Shown: positions 20,496-30,909 of the stretch, one piece after another | Position numbering within the stretch: the first letter of the stretch is position 1 | Layout: the number at the start of each line of letters is the position of its first letter | Assembly (NCBI GenBank): GCA_024704765.1 | Contig: JAKMXF010000001.1 | Coordinates: 1 to 64,000, forward strand | DNA from: Oopsacas minuta | Taxonomy: Eukaryota > Porifera > Hexactinellida > Lyssacinosida > Leucopsacidae | Reading direction: 5' to 3' | DNA: 64,000 nucleotides | Notes under the pieces: generated by a model | Seen by the model: only the letters and a program-made list of their open reading frames with translations | What the model was told of the DNA's origin: nothing | The model's database searches: none | Translations under genes and position numbers: made by a program

Positions 20496-23400
20496 TTAGG
20501 TCTGTTGGAATTTAGTAAAATCGATATTTAGAGGTTTTCCTATGGTTGATTTGGTCCTAGATTCCGTAAATTTCTTATTCTTCTCTTCGCTAGAAGTCTC
20601 TGATCGCTTCCTGCTGGATAGAATAGCTTGCTCCAATCGCTGTCTCATAGTTACGTCTGAGTTCATAACATCTTTAAACTGTGCGGGGTATTTAGGTCCG
20701 ATCTGTTGCAGAGATTGTAGACAGACCTGATGAGTCTTATTTACCTGAGGTGAAGAACTCTCTTCCTCACTACTCCCCAGTTTAGTCACGAGTACATGAG
20801 TTATGTTTCTGATAAGCTCCGTATTAGCCTTAGGAGGAGCTAGTGCTATCAATATCTCCAGACATGATACCAATTCAGATATGACAGTATCAAGTACATC
20901 TTGGTATTTGGGTGTGGCTAATAGCTCGAATAGAGAGGGTGCAGTCTTACAAATAAAGTTATTAGCTAGGTTCTGGTCACCTAGTGTATACAATTTCTTA
21001 ATTATCTCTATTGTAATAAGGATAATAGATGGATCTCTCCCTCTCAATACTTGACTGTATATAGAGCTACATTCTGATACAAGACCTCCATACTCTACAA
21101 GATATTCAGGTCGTGATAGCATGTAGATAGATAGAGCAATTAGCATAGGTCGTGATGTACGCTGTTTCAATAGCCTGACTACCTCAATGAATCCAGAGCA
21201 GATAACATCTCCCTGGGTGGACAGTTGAGTAGTATTACAGTTGATTAATAATCTCTTCAACTCCTCTAGTACTACAGTATGTACCTCAGAGAATTCCTCC
21301 TGATTGAGGAAGTTAATCATTAGTAGTTGTACAGGTGTAACCACCTGGTTAACTAGATGAGGAGATATTATCTGCGGTATGAGTGATACAGCTCTGAATA
21401 CATTACTCAGTATATCTGCCTGTGTAGATACAGATACGTTAGCTTTGAATACCATGTGTTTCTTGGTAGGCAGAACCTCATGTACTAGCACTCCTATAGT
21501 TAGCACAGTAATACGCAGAAGTTCGTATACTGTATCATCGTAGGGTACGAAGTCTTCCTGTGGGATGGAGCTGGTGCGTTTTGGAGCTAGAGAGTGGGTT
21601 AGAACAAGGGAGATCTTAATCACCCAGTTAAGGGTGTTTAGGTCTTGTTTAGCAAGAGCAAGTCTATGCAGGATGGATAATATCTCAGAGGGGATAGATA
21701 CCTGGTTGCCGAATACTCTGAGTATCCACCTGGATTTGAGAACTGTTTCTAGTGCGAATAGGCAGGAGAATAAAATCTCAACTCTTTCAATAGAGAGAGG
21801 GAAGAATAGGACCTGTGAAACACACCCTAATATCAGGGTTAACTTGTCAACCAGTGGCTGACCAATGTAGCTATCCGACTCGTCCTGACCTGATTGAGAT
21901 AACCAGAGGGAACAGGCCTTGAGGACTTTAGTCCAATGCCGTCGGTAGATTGCTCTAGCATTTTCTGCAGAGTCAAACGTGAAGAAGTGACACTGTTGTG
22001 GTCTGATCATGGACAACTGTGAGGAGGGTAGACTTAAGAGAGAGTAATCGTAGAGGGCATGGAACCAGGAGACGGAGAGCTGAGGGAGATGAAGCTCCAC
22101 AAGAGGACGTAGACTGTTGGAGAGGGCACAATCATTCTCTGAAGAGCTCTGAGGAAACTGACTTCTGTAGTAAACCTCTGCCCAGGCACCAAGTACAGAG
22201 AGAGTTTCTAGAGTAATCATAATGTCTCCATAGAGGTGTTTGGAGCTAGACCCCTGTCCAATCTTGTTAAGACTAGACTCCAGGAGACCAAACACCTTCT
22301 CCAGCTCCTGTCCCCCGGTGGATACCCCACTCACGATCCACTCCCCGCACACCTGACAGGCTAGAGCGGATATGTTAGGTGGCATGTCTGTTTGGAAGGC
22401 GGGACGGAACGCTGCTCCAATCTGAGCTTGGTACTGGATGAGGAATGGACTGCCGGGGAGGTTCGGATCCTCAGATGCTGAGAAGAGACGTATTAGATCT
22501 TGGAGAGCAGTCAAACCAGTCAGTCTTAAATCATGCATACTTCCCGTGCTAGCTAGACACACAACCTGTACCAGATCTCCAAGATAAGTCACTAAGAATT
22601 CTCCACTCTCTGATTTCCCGCGTTTACACAGCTGAGCGTTGAAATGTGCAGGATCTGTACTGCAGAGATCGAACAGTTTTCTCAAAAGCTGAACAAATAT
22701 AACTTGAGTTTTCCACTTGTGAGATTTTGTCTTCTTTATACTAAAGTCTGCTATTGATAAAGTCCTCAAATCCTCGTCATCTTCTCCCACGTCTTCATTA
22801 GATTTATCCTGATCTCCCGGTCCAATCTCTGGGCCTGCTGTTCTAACCTCCTCCTCTTGTAGTCCTGACTCTCTCTGCTCAGCCCCCAGTACTCTCTGAT
22901 ACAGGTATATCCATGTTGATAAACAGCTGGAGTATAGTGCATGCTGCAGACAGTCCAGAATCTCTCTCACATCTCTGACTAACGCGTGATCAGACTCATG
23001 TAAGTCTAGCAGATCTATGAGGGTAGTCAACAGTTGCATTTCATTTCTAGCAGCTATCTCCCAGACAGGTGTGGCATCTTTCTGCACACACTGTCTCAGA
23101 CAGGAGACAGCAGCGTGTGTAACCCATGAGAACGTGACGTCAGGTGTCATACAGGTGTATAGGAAAGGTATGAGAGATGCCTGACTAACATTGTCAGGAC
23201 AGAATAGCAGAGCTTTTTGTAAGGAAGTGATAGCAAACCCCTGCACCACAGGATCATGATGTGCTTTCAACACATAAATACACTGAAGTAGTCTCTCCTT
23301 AGCACGTACCATGCCTTGTATCTCTGGTCCCAGTGCGTCCATTAAGGATCCTAGACATTGACCAGCTGTTCGTATCAATTCAGACTCCAGAGAGGAAGCT

Positions 23401-26400
23401 GTGAAGAGTGACTCGTGTACGAGACAGAGACTTGGATGGATCTGGGGACGGAATAGAGGCCCCCCTGCGTCACACATCTGACTGAGTGAGTAAAGAGCAG
23501 ACATCTGGAGGTGAGGACTGGGGAGTACAGCCATGTCTGAGAGAAGTTTGAAACTTGTAGCTAGATGCTGAGGAGAGCCTAATCCTACATGTTTGTGTAA
23601 AGCAGATAACAACAAGCAGTAACCAGATTTAATACTAACATCTTTGGTGACGTCACTCAATACTTGTTCTATATGTCTGAGTAGCTGAGTGACTATCTGC
23701 TTGTTGGAATGATGAGAGACTGACTGACAGAAGCGAGCTATGGCTCCATTAGACAGACACGAGAGGAGAGGGTTAGAAGTGTTAAGAACCGCGAGTAGGA
23801 AGCTCAACCCTGTTTGAGTTATGTCAGATCCTGATATTAGCTTGCGGAGACTGGATGAGTTACGGAAGGCGAGGAAAAGCGCAGAAACCAGATTGAATAG
23901 CATTACCTGTAGGCGATTCTGTTTGGACTGCTTGACAACATCTTTGAAGTGAGTGAGCAATTGGAATTTATGCTTGTCGGTAGCCTGAGGAAATACTTTA
24001 CCGAACAAACGGATTGATACATTAATTGTAGCTCTACTCACAGGGAGGGAGTGTAAGAAACAGCTGTTATCTTCTTCATTTAATCTCTCCTGGAACAGGG
24101 CACCAGGTAGACATTCTACAGATCCTAATTGCTCTATACAGTTATTCCTGAGGATAGTATCTAGCTCAGAATCCATAGACACATAAGGCAATATGTCAAG
24201 ACATACTAAATCATCTGATTGAGTTAGTTCCCAAGCTAGTGTAGTTTGTAGCGGCATTAAGCTATCCGGCTGTACAAACTGAGCTACTACCTCTCTGAGG
24301 AGAGAACTCATGGAGTCTTCTAGCCAGGAGTCAGGACAGCTGAGTAACAGCTGATATAGTTGTAATTTGAGGAGAGGTATATTGAGAGCTAAATTAGTAT
24401 CAGATGATCTAATTATCTTAGGGAGAGTAGATACAAATGCAATAGCTGATTCTACTGGGAGTTTCAGTTTCTTAGTGACGTCATCAGAACACAGATCAGG
24501 ACACTGTTGTAGGAATATACGCAGAGATGCTAGAGCACCGATACGATGCTCAACTTGTAGTTGTAGAGTTTGTGAATCAAATCCTGACTTCTCCTTCTCC
24601 AGTTCCTCTGGAGAGTGAGGAAAGGAAGATCGCCAGAGAGTGAGTAGCTTAGAGAGGATAGGACGGACAAATGATACACCTAATGAAATGAGAGCTCCTA
24701 ACAGATACCAGCTAGCTCTGACACGAAACAGTTTAGCTTTAAGATCAGTAACACTCTCTAGAATAAGCATATCTTCTGACATAGCTAATACAGACTTAGC
24801 TTTAGTCAGAGGTAGACCTAGATCAGAACAAGTACTAGCACGTACTAGACTAGCAACAGCTAGACTGTATGCACACATATCTGGAGATGGGGATGACTCA
24901 GAGGATAGCTTGCTAAGAGCCCAGTCAATCAATAGACCATTGTGAGTAGGAACAGATATAGCTAGACACTGTAATGTCCATACAGCAGCACATCTACAGA
25001 ATCCATGTCTGTTCTCTAATCCTCCAGCTACAGCACTAACAGCTGATCCAGTCAGCATAGCTCCACTCATCTCTACCGATCCTCCTAGAGTCTCTTGTAT
25101 TAGCTCAGCGGATAGGGTGGATATCCTCTTTATTATAACTCCCAGTACTATAAGTAAACACCCTGATATAGCCTGGTCAGAGGTGAGAGAGGTGTCTAGT
25201 CCTGTGTTAGAGCCCTTCTCCTTACCAGGGGACTTCTGTCTAGCATGAGTAATCACTAGACTACAGAGATGCTTAGCTAGTTCTAACTGCATGTGTTCAT
25301 TAGGAAGTTGAGCTGTCAGCTGTTTCAATAGGAACACTACTAGTTTACGGGAGAGCAGTAAGTCTGTAGATCCATGTTTAGATAGAGACAGTAGCCCTAC
25401 TCCAGAACGCACTAGTTTGTATAGGTTTGATTCCAGCCATCTAGCTCCCATTGTACGTACTAACTCAAGGAGAGACATTACTATCCCTCCCCTACAGCCT
25501 AAGGAAGGATTCTTATTGTAGAGGATATGGATTAGAGACAGTACGTCATCAGGAGTTAGTCTCTTGCTACGACCCTTTTCAATATACTTATCCTCTAAAG
25601 AATGACGTAGATATACAGATACAAAGTGTGCTAGTTCTATCCTGAGGCTGTGATCTGCTCCTTCAAAGGTTTTGATAACAGCTGTAAGGAGCTGTTCAGC
25701 TTCTGAGGGAGAGAGAGTGTGCCAGACACATGAGACCAGCTGAGAGAGACAGCTAACACTCTTTAATCGCACTCTAGAACTCTTGTCCTGTAGCTGAGTC
25801 CTGCATACCTTTAGGATATCTTTGTAACTAGGGGAGAGAGCAGAGCCTAGTCCTACAACAACAGACTGTATGCAGTCTAGCAGGACACAGCGAGTTGAGC
25901 TGTCTCCTTGTTTGAAGGTTCTGAGTAGCAACTGTAATGTTTCAGTGGAATGTGGTCCTGTAGTACGTCCATGGTCTCTGTATAGATGAGATAGCATATG
26001 TATAGCACACAACTTCTGGCTGTACCACTGTTGTTCTGAATCAGAGTTATGTTTCACTCTCAGTACTTCTAAACATTTCTGCAGACTTGTGTTCATCAGC
26101 TGTAGACTGGGGCCAGCTCTATACGCTAGACTACAACACTCTCCTATGATAGGATGAGTACAAGGAGCTGTTGGTATAGAAATAAATGAGTGTAGGAGAG
26201 TGAGGACCTCTTGCTGTTCCTTCTCTCCCCACTCAGGCCAATCCTCTTCTGTATGAGAGGAGCTTGTCAGGGATCGCAGGAATTGTACCATAATTGTGAG
26301 CCAATCGTACATATACGCGTCTCTCTCTGGTTGACTCATGTCTTTGTCATGGAACTTCTTCATGTCGAATGCAAAAATATCCCTGGTTTCTGGTTTGGAC

Positions 26401-26456
26401 AAGCCATACAAATTCGTGGGAGGTATCCAACCTGTCTGATCTTTTATTGCTAACAT
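20496..26456 (-). CDS. HEATR5B: HEATR5-type giant HEAT-repeat protein
   Basis: About 1,986 residues in one uninterrupted exon if translation starts at the ATG at 26456; an in-frame ATG at 26543 would add 29 residues. HEATR5/Laa1 proteins work with the AP-1 clathrin adaptor (aftiphilin/p200 complex) at the trans-Golgi and endosomes. HEAT-type helices run throughout. Recognisable family blocks are ALGPEIQGMVRAKERLL, then the helix pair around HDPVVQGFAITSLQKALLF, AAVSCLRQCVQ, the segment DLRLTGLTALQDLIRLF, and QYQAQIGAAFRPAF followed by ISALACQVCGEWI. An acidic linker lies near residue 1250 and a basic tail at the C-terminus. Length matches human HEATR5A/B (about 2,040-2,070). The A/B split is vertebrate, so the symbol is nominal. 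Confidence 0.88.
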   Translation of the reverse strand: MLAIKDQTGWIPPTNLYGLSKPETRDIFAFDMKKFHDKDMSQPERDAYMYDWLTIMVQFLRSLTSSSHTEEDWPEWGEKEQQEVLTLLHSFISIPTAPCTHPIIGECCSLAYRAGPSLQLMNTSLQKCLEVLRVKHNSDSEQQWYSQKLCAIHMLSHLYRDHGRTTGPHSTETLQLLLRTFKQGDSSTRCVLLDCIQSVVVGLGSALSPSYKDILKVCRTQLQDKSSRVRLKSVSCLSQLVSCVWHTLSPSEAEQLLTAVIKTFEGADHSLRIELAHFVSVYLRHSLEDKYIEKGRSKRLTPDDVLSLIHILYNKNPSLGCRGGIVMSLLELVRTMGARWLESNLYKLVRSGVGLLSLSKHGSTDLLLSRKLVVFLLKQLTAQLPNEHMQLELAKHLCSLVITHARQKSPGKEKGSNTGLDTSLTSDQAISGCLLIVLGVIIKRISTLSAELIQETLGGSVEMSGAMLTGSAVSAVAGGLENRHGFCRCAAVWTLQCLAISVPTHNGLLIDWALSKLSSESSPSPDMCAYSLAVASLVRASTCSDLGLPLTKAKSVLAMSEDMLILESVTDLKAKLFRVRASWYLLGALISLGVSFVRPILSKLLTLWRSSFPHSPEELEKEKSGFDSQTLQLQVEHRIGALASLRIFLQQCPDLCSDDVTKKLKLPVESAIAFVSTLPKIIRSSDTNLALNIPLLKLQLYQLLLSCPDSWLEDSMSSLLREVVAQFVQPDSLMPLQTTLAWELTQSDDLVCLDILPYVSMDSELDTILRNNCIEQLGSVECLPGALFQERLNEEDNSCFLHSLPVSRATINVSIRLFGKVFPQATDKHKFQLLTHFKDVVKQSKQNRLQVMLFNLVSALFLAFRNSSSLRKLISGSDITQTGLSFLLAVLNTSNPLLSCLSNGAIARFCQSVSHHSNKQIVTQLLRHIEQVLSDVTKDVSIKSGYCLLLSALHKHVGLGSPQHLATSFKLLSDMAVLPSPHLQMSALYSLSQMCDAGGPLFRPQIHPSLCLVHESLFTASSLESELIRTAGQCLGSLMDALGPEIQGMVRAKERLLQCIYVLKAHHDPVVQGFAITSLQKALLFCPDNVSQASLIPFLYTCMTPDVTFSWVTHAAVSCLRQCVQKDATPVWEIAARNEMQLLTTLIDLLDLHESDHALVRDVREILDCLQHALYSSCLSTWIYLYQRVLGAEQRESGLQEEEVRTAGPEIGPGDQDKSNEDVGEDDEDLRTLSIADFSIKKTKSHKWKTQVIFVQLLRKLFDLCSTDPAHFNAQLCKRGKSESGEFLVTYLGDLVQVVCLASTGSMHDLRLTGLTALQDLIRLFSASEDPNLPGSPFLIQYQAQIGAAFRPAFQTDMPPNISALACQVCGEWIVSGVSTGGQELEKVFGLLESSLNKIGQGSSSKHLYGDIMITLETLSVLGAWAEVYYRSQFPQSSSENDCALSNSLRPLVELHLPQLSVSWFHALYDYSLLSLPSSQLSMIRPQQCHFFTFDSAENARAIYRRHWTKVLKACSLWLSQSGQDESDSYIGQPLVDKLTLILGCVSQVLFFPLSIERVEILFSCLFALETVLKSRWILRVFGNQVSIPSEILSILHRLALAKQDLNTLNWVIKISLVLTHSLAPKRTSSIPQEDFVPYDDTVYELLRITVLTIGVLVHEVLPTKKHMVFKANVSVSTQADILSNVFRAVSLIPQIISPHLVNQVVTPVQLLMINFLNQEEFSEVHTVVLEELKRLLINCNTTQLSTQGDVICSGFIEVVRLLKQRTSRPMLIALSIYMLSRPEYLVEYGGLVSECSSIYSQVLRGRDPSIILITIEIIKKLYTLGDQNLANNFICKTAPSLFELLATPKYQDVLDTVISELVSCLEILIALAPPKANTELIRNITHVLVTKLGSSEEESSSPQVNKTHQVCLQSLQQIGPKYPAQFKDVMNSDVTMRQRLEQAILSSRKRSETSSEEKNKKFTESRTKSTIGKPLNIDFTKFQQT

Positions 26457-26543
26457 ATTGCTGCAGCTATCCACAATAAGTATATATACATAATTACCAA
26501 GCAATTGAACTCGTAAATTGCAAAAATAGGTCATAAAAAACAT

Positions 26544-27290
26544 AATTTACATTAAAAGTTTTAGAATATGCGGCGCACCACTTGCCAGAAGAGCTAATAA
26601 CTAATCTGTAGTATATTGCTTACTAGCAGTGCCGTCTTTATCAAGGGCAAACTGGGCACTTGCCCAGGGCCTACCTCTCATGAGAAGAATTGTTGCTCCT
26701 TGTACAAATTTATAGCTGGATTTTGTCATAAAGGTTTCGGTATGTGTCCTAAACTCAGATACTGGATTGTGTCATAAAATGTACTAATCATTCTAATAGT
26801 GAATATAAATTGACAAATCCAACATTTTAAGCTGGTATTAATCCGCGTCCCTCAAGAACATTTTTATTATAATGTCCAGTGACTCGGTTTACGACAAGTT
26901 CCAACACCTTCCCACGCTAAGCCTCATGAAATATTGAATAAGAAATACAAGATAGCATCGATTTTGATGATTCGATAGATGATTTTGCATGAGCTAAAGC
27001 CCGCAAAATTTCTATCTGATTTGTTGTAATAGTCTAAACCTTTCCAAATATAGACAACTTCTTTATTTTGGAATTTTAGGGATAAAAGGGGTATAGTTAT
27101 TATTGGTGGCCAGTGCCTACTAACGCTTGAAGACGGCACTGCTTATTAGTTCTTTCTAGGTTGCAAACTGGTATACGTAAGTCTACTTGTAAAATACATT
27201 TGGGCAATTAAACTATTAATAAGTAATTCAACAAAGAATTCATAATTATACTCAAATTGAAAACATCCTAGCTATCGGATAATAAATTTA
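26544..27290. other. Intergenic region, mostly a hAT element
   Basis: Holds the 515-bp hAT element at 26627-27141. The remaining roughly 200 bp on either side shows no gene. Confidence 0.55.
26627..27141. mobile_element. hAT-type nonautonomous element, 515 bp
   Basis: The ends are CAGTGCCGTCTT and, reverse complemented, CAGTGCCGTCTTCAAG, identical over the first 12 bases. The flanks CTTACTAG (26619-26626) and CTTATTAG (27142-27149) form an 8-bp target duplication with one change. Just inside the left end there is a GGGCACTTGCCCAGGGCC palindromic stretch. An internal 71-codon frame shows no transposase signature. Confidence 0.8.
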
Positions 27291-30194
27291 CTAGAGATCG
27301 TAGAGTGATTGTAATTTTGAATAAAACAATACAAATTCGTTCTTCATAGTTTTAAAATCAATTTCATTTTGGTTTATTAGTGTAAAGTATTGCCTGGTGA
27401 GTTCTGGCTGTATGCAGAGAGAAGGGAGATAGGTTTCAGTGAGAAAAGTCGCGAGTGCTTTATCTTTGAGGATGATAAGTCTAGAGGCGTTTAAGATGTC
27501 ATTCAGGAGGAGGCTAGTTAGTCCGTCTTTCAAATCAAATGAACGCTTTGCTGGCGTGAGAAAAAGTGCAGGTAATAGATGCTGAAAGGTGAACTCAATG
27601 AGTGGAACAGGGAACTTGTCTATGAGAACTAGAATTACTTTAATAATACTGACAACTTGTTTCTGCAGAATAGGTTTTGAATAGGAGAGGAGTATCTGAA
27701 TGAGAGAAGAGAGGAATGAGTGTAGAGAAGAGGAGGGGAGTTGTATGAGATGTTCTACAAGAGTACTGTTATGTACTAGCGTGTGAGATAGAGAGAGGTA
27801 GGATTTTACCAGATCGAATAATACATTGGGATCATAATCAGGTTTATGCATAGAGCTGAGTGCAGTCATTACTGAAGTAATACAAGGAGATAAAAGCTGT
27901 TCTAGATGTGGACCTGTACGGTTTGGGTGAGCAGCTACTATTTGATTGAGCAGTATACAACACTCCTGAGGTCCTGTTTGAGTGGGAACATGCAGCAATC
28001 TAGTCAGGAGTTCTGGTAGAAAGGGAAGGAACTCTGCTCCCAATATTATAACCATTCTGTGTAGAAAGGGTCTGAATCCTTCTTGTAAGGTGTCCTGCTG
28101 CATAGGGATAGCTAGTATCTTAGAGAAGTGCTCCAACAGATGTAGGAACACATGAGAACATCCTGTCTCCTCTGCTACCTGTTGAGAAGACACGCATTTA
28201 GAAGCGAAACTAGCTAACCGCATGAGGTTACACAGGGTACGAGACAGGTCTACAATACCTGCAGGTACAGGTACATGATTCTGAGGAAGCTGTAACAGCT
28301 GGGTGTGTAGAGTATTAAATGTAAGAGTAAATTGGTCTAATATAGGAGTGAGTAGGGACTGGATTAGAGATCCTTTGTCCCCTTGAGGGGTTGATGAAAA
28401 CATGATGAGTGTACCAGCTGATTCATAGAGGAAGCGTAGGTCTTCTACACCCAGCTGAGAGTCTCTAATAAGACCCCCATCAAATACCTGTAACACTCCG
28501 TTGAGAAGATCAAGAGAGATATCCTTCAAAGATAACTTGAAGTCTTTCAAGAAACGAGTTAGTAAGAAGCATGCTCTGCTACGTACACGAGGATTAGAGT
28601 TCTTGACTCCTCTCTCATCAAGAAAGGAGGATAGGACTAGAGGTAGATAGCCTGTGTTAGCTTTTATGAAGGGTACAAATCTGACCAAGTTTTCTAGGAA
28701 CTGGTAGCTGACAGCCTCGTGTGGATACAGAGCTAATGAGCTGTCCAGTAGTCTATTTAGTATCATATTCCAGGTATTAGATAGCTCATCTCCTAGCTGT
28801 GGGTGTTTCCAGGGTATACTCTCATCAGACAGGTATATGAGATACAATACTACTTCTACATCCATGTACTGTAGTACTGTTAATCTATCTATGACATGTG
28901 ACAACAGCTTGTCTACTTCAGAGAGTACAAGTTGTGGTAGTAGGAGAGATATGGTAGAGAATAGAACTCTAAGCTCTCTACGATAATCAAGAAATAATAC
29001 TTCATTCTCTCCTTCGTTAGCGAAATCATGTGATTCATCGAACTTAAGTTTCTCAAAACATATTAATAAGAGTGTCATTACATTCCTATAGGATTCCTCA
29101 ACTAGCAGCTCCCTATGTGATTTGAATAGAGAGACATAACTGATAACACAGGGGAGAATATTCTCTGATACCCCATCATCTTCTGACTGTAGCATAGTAC
29201 AGATGTAAGAGAATACTCTGTGAAGAGAAGTGAGAAATGGATGAGCTGCTGTCGGCTGATTATTTTCTTTAACAGCTGATTGACAGGCAGTTACCAGCTG
29301 TGAGCCTGTTAGATTTAGGAATTTAGATAATTCAAAGTCTAAATCAAAATCAGTATCTGAATTATTCGTTTGGAATACACCAGCTCTAATAAGGAGTTCT
29401 GTCAGCATTTCTATCAACTTCAGCTTACTGCTCCTCTCCATACCTTTGTTTACGATACCTTGGAAGGTCTCTACCACTGAAATACGGGTCTCTTCTTTGC
29501 CAAGCAGTTGGAGGAAAATGTCTAAAAACCGTGAGTTTATTATGTAAGGGAGATCAATCCATTGAGTATATAATCCCACTACCCGTAGCGTGGTGCATAG
29601 GGTCTCAGGTGTGAAAGAAGTGGAATCAATGAGGATCTGTATCCAGGATTCTACCAGCTGACTGATACACCCCTCTCTCATGTTATCCTTTATGAGATTA
29701 GCTCGTTGTTGATCCTCTAGAGATCGTGGTATAGACTTATCCATGACTTCATCATTCATATAGAGGAGTATGTGTAGATACAGCTGGGTAGGTTCATGGC
29801 TGTATGAAGTGAGATAGGAGAGGATGTCGGAGAAGAATGAGGGCCAGTAGTCAGGATAATCCTGGAGGAACACGTGAATAAATATTTGACACTTCTTATT
29901 GAGGATGAAGGAGGGTTGGGGAGAAGAACTCTGTTCCAACCAGGAGAGTAGTAGCTTTCTGAAGAAGAGCTTATTGTCAGCTGATTCCTGTGAGTATCGA
30001 GTCTTTGAGAATTCCTCCAGGATTCTGAGACAGAAGAATATCACATGTTGATCGTAAGTATTAGACTCCTTAATAGTGTCAGCACATAGCATCCATCCGT
30101 TAGGAGCTGTCAATAGCTGGTTGAAGTAGATTAGGACTTGAGACTGGTTTGAAGTGTCAGGGGAGGATAGGAGGGATGACAAGTTGGGATCCAT
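27291..30194 (-). CDS. XPOT: Exportin-T (tRNA nuclear export receptor)
   Basis: 967 residues in one exon; human XPOT is 962. The protein binds mature tRNA with Ran-GTP in the nucleus and carries it through the pore. N-terminal exportin helices contain QDYPDYWPSFFSDIL (compare the family's DYPTKWTKFFFDIL type) at about 110-125. The conserved block LHILLYMNDEVMDKSIPRS continues into ANLIKDNMREGCISQLVESW at about 145-190, characteristic of exportin-T/Los1. Further HEAT-like helices continue to the C-terminus. It starts at the first Met (30194). It is a minus-strand neighbour of HEATR5 inside the inverted duplication. Confidence 0.9.
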   Translation of the reverse strand: MDPNLSSLLSSPDTSNQSQVLIYFNQLLTAPNGWMLCADTIKESNTYDQHVIFFCLRILEEFSKTRYSQESADNKLFFRKLLLSWLEQSSSPQPSFILNKKCQIFIHVFLQDYPDYWPSFFSDILSYLTSYSHEPTQLYLHILLYMNDEVMDKSIPRSLEDQQRANLIKDNMREGCISQLVESWIQILIDSTSFTPETLCTTLRVVGLYTQWIDLPYIINSRFLDIFLQLLGKEETRISVVETFQGIVNKGMERSSKLKLIEMLTELLIRAGVFQTNNSDTDFDLDFELSKFLNLTGSQLVTACQSAVKENNQPTAAHPFLTSLHRVFSYICTMLQSEDDGVSENILPCVISYVSLFKSHRELLVEESYRNVMTLLLICFEKLKFDESHDFANEGENEVLFLDYRRELRVLFSTISLLLPQLVLSEVDKLLSHVIDRLTVLQYMDVEVVLYLIYLSDESIPWKHPQLGDELSNTWNMILNRLLDSSLALYPHEAVSYQFLENLVRFVPFIKANTGYLPLVLSSFLDERGVKNSNPRVRSRACFLLTRFLKDFKLSLKDISLDLLNGVLQVFDGGLIRDSQLGVEDLRFLYESAGTLIMFSSTPQGDKGSLIQSLLTPILDQFTLTFNTLHTQLLQLPQNHVPVPAGIVDLSRTLCNLMRLASFASKCVSSQQVAEETGCSHVFLHLLEHFSKILAIPMQQDTLQEGFRPFLHRMVIILGAEFLPFLPELLTRLLHVPTQTGPQECCILLNQIVAAHPNRTGPHLEQLLSPCITSVMTALSSMHKPDYDPNVLFDLVKSYLSLSHTLVHNSTLVEHLIQLPSSSLHSFLSSLIQILLSYSKPILQKQVVSIIKVILVLIDKFPVPLIEFTFQHLLPALFLTPAKRSFDLKDGLTSLLLNDILNASRLIILKDKALATFLTETYLPSLCIQPELTRQYFTLINQNEIDFKTMKNEFVLFYSKLQSLYDL

Positions 30195-30532
30195 AGGATT
30201 GCCTGAGTGAGTAATACGTAATAACTGATTGAATACTAACTACATGCTGTGAATACTATTAGAGTAGTAATTTTAGCAATCATTCATGATCAGATGTCTG
30301 GAATGAATTATTCAAAATATCCAGGTTTTGCCAGATATTCGGAATGATATTTTGAGGATAGAACCAAAATTGGATTTCAATTTCCTAAAATTTGATCATT
30401 ATGATGAGGATATGGGTAATTAGAGAGAAACGAAAAATCTTTGTGATGTTAATTCTTCGGACTAATTCATATGAATAATTCACTCGCGCGGTTAGCTTTC
30501 TAGGTCGCTGCGCGAAGGCTAAAGTATCCTTG

Positions 30533-30566
30533 AGCTTTGTCCCTTGCTAAAACAAGGGACAAAGCT
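30533..30566. other. Perfect 14-bp hairpin
   Basis: AGCTTTGTCCCTTG is followed by a 6-base loop and its exact complement. It is not followed by a T-run that would suggest a Pol III or bacterial terminator. It lies in intergenic DNA next to a GC-rich island. Confidence 0.7.
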
Positions 30567-30802
30567 TTTAAGGAAGAAACAGCTATATTTGTCAGTACTT
30601 TTTGGGTCTCTACGCGACGGGCTATACTCAACAATATGTGCCTCGTGGTTAATTTTTGCAGGAAATTTTAATTTGTTATCCATGGTCCATCCAAATTCCA
30701 TTAAATGACATTCTGTGGTAATACTGGAGCTGTACGTGGCTTTTGGTTAGTAATCTCGGAACTTCGTACCTCGTGTATTAAGAATTTCTCATATTACACA
30801 AA

Positions 30803-30909
30803 CGATCGGGACCGCGATCGTTTTTGAAATAAGGATCTTGATCGGGATTGCCGATCATAATTTCAGCTAAGATCAGGATTGGGATCGCGATCTTGTTTAA
30901 CACGATCGA
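30803..30909. repeat. GATC-rich degenerate tandem repeat
   Basis: Nine GATC tetramers occur in 107 bp, in variants of GGGATCGCGATC and GATCGGGATTGCCGATC, with palindromic CGATCG cores. The surrounding DNA is AT-rich, so the cluster stands out. Confidence 0.75.
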
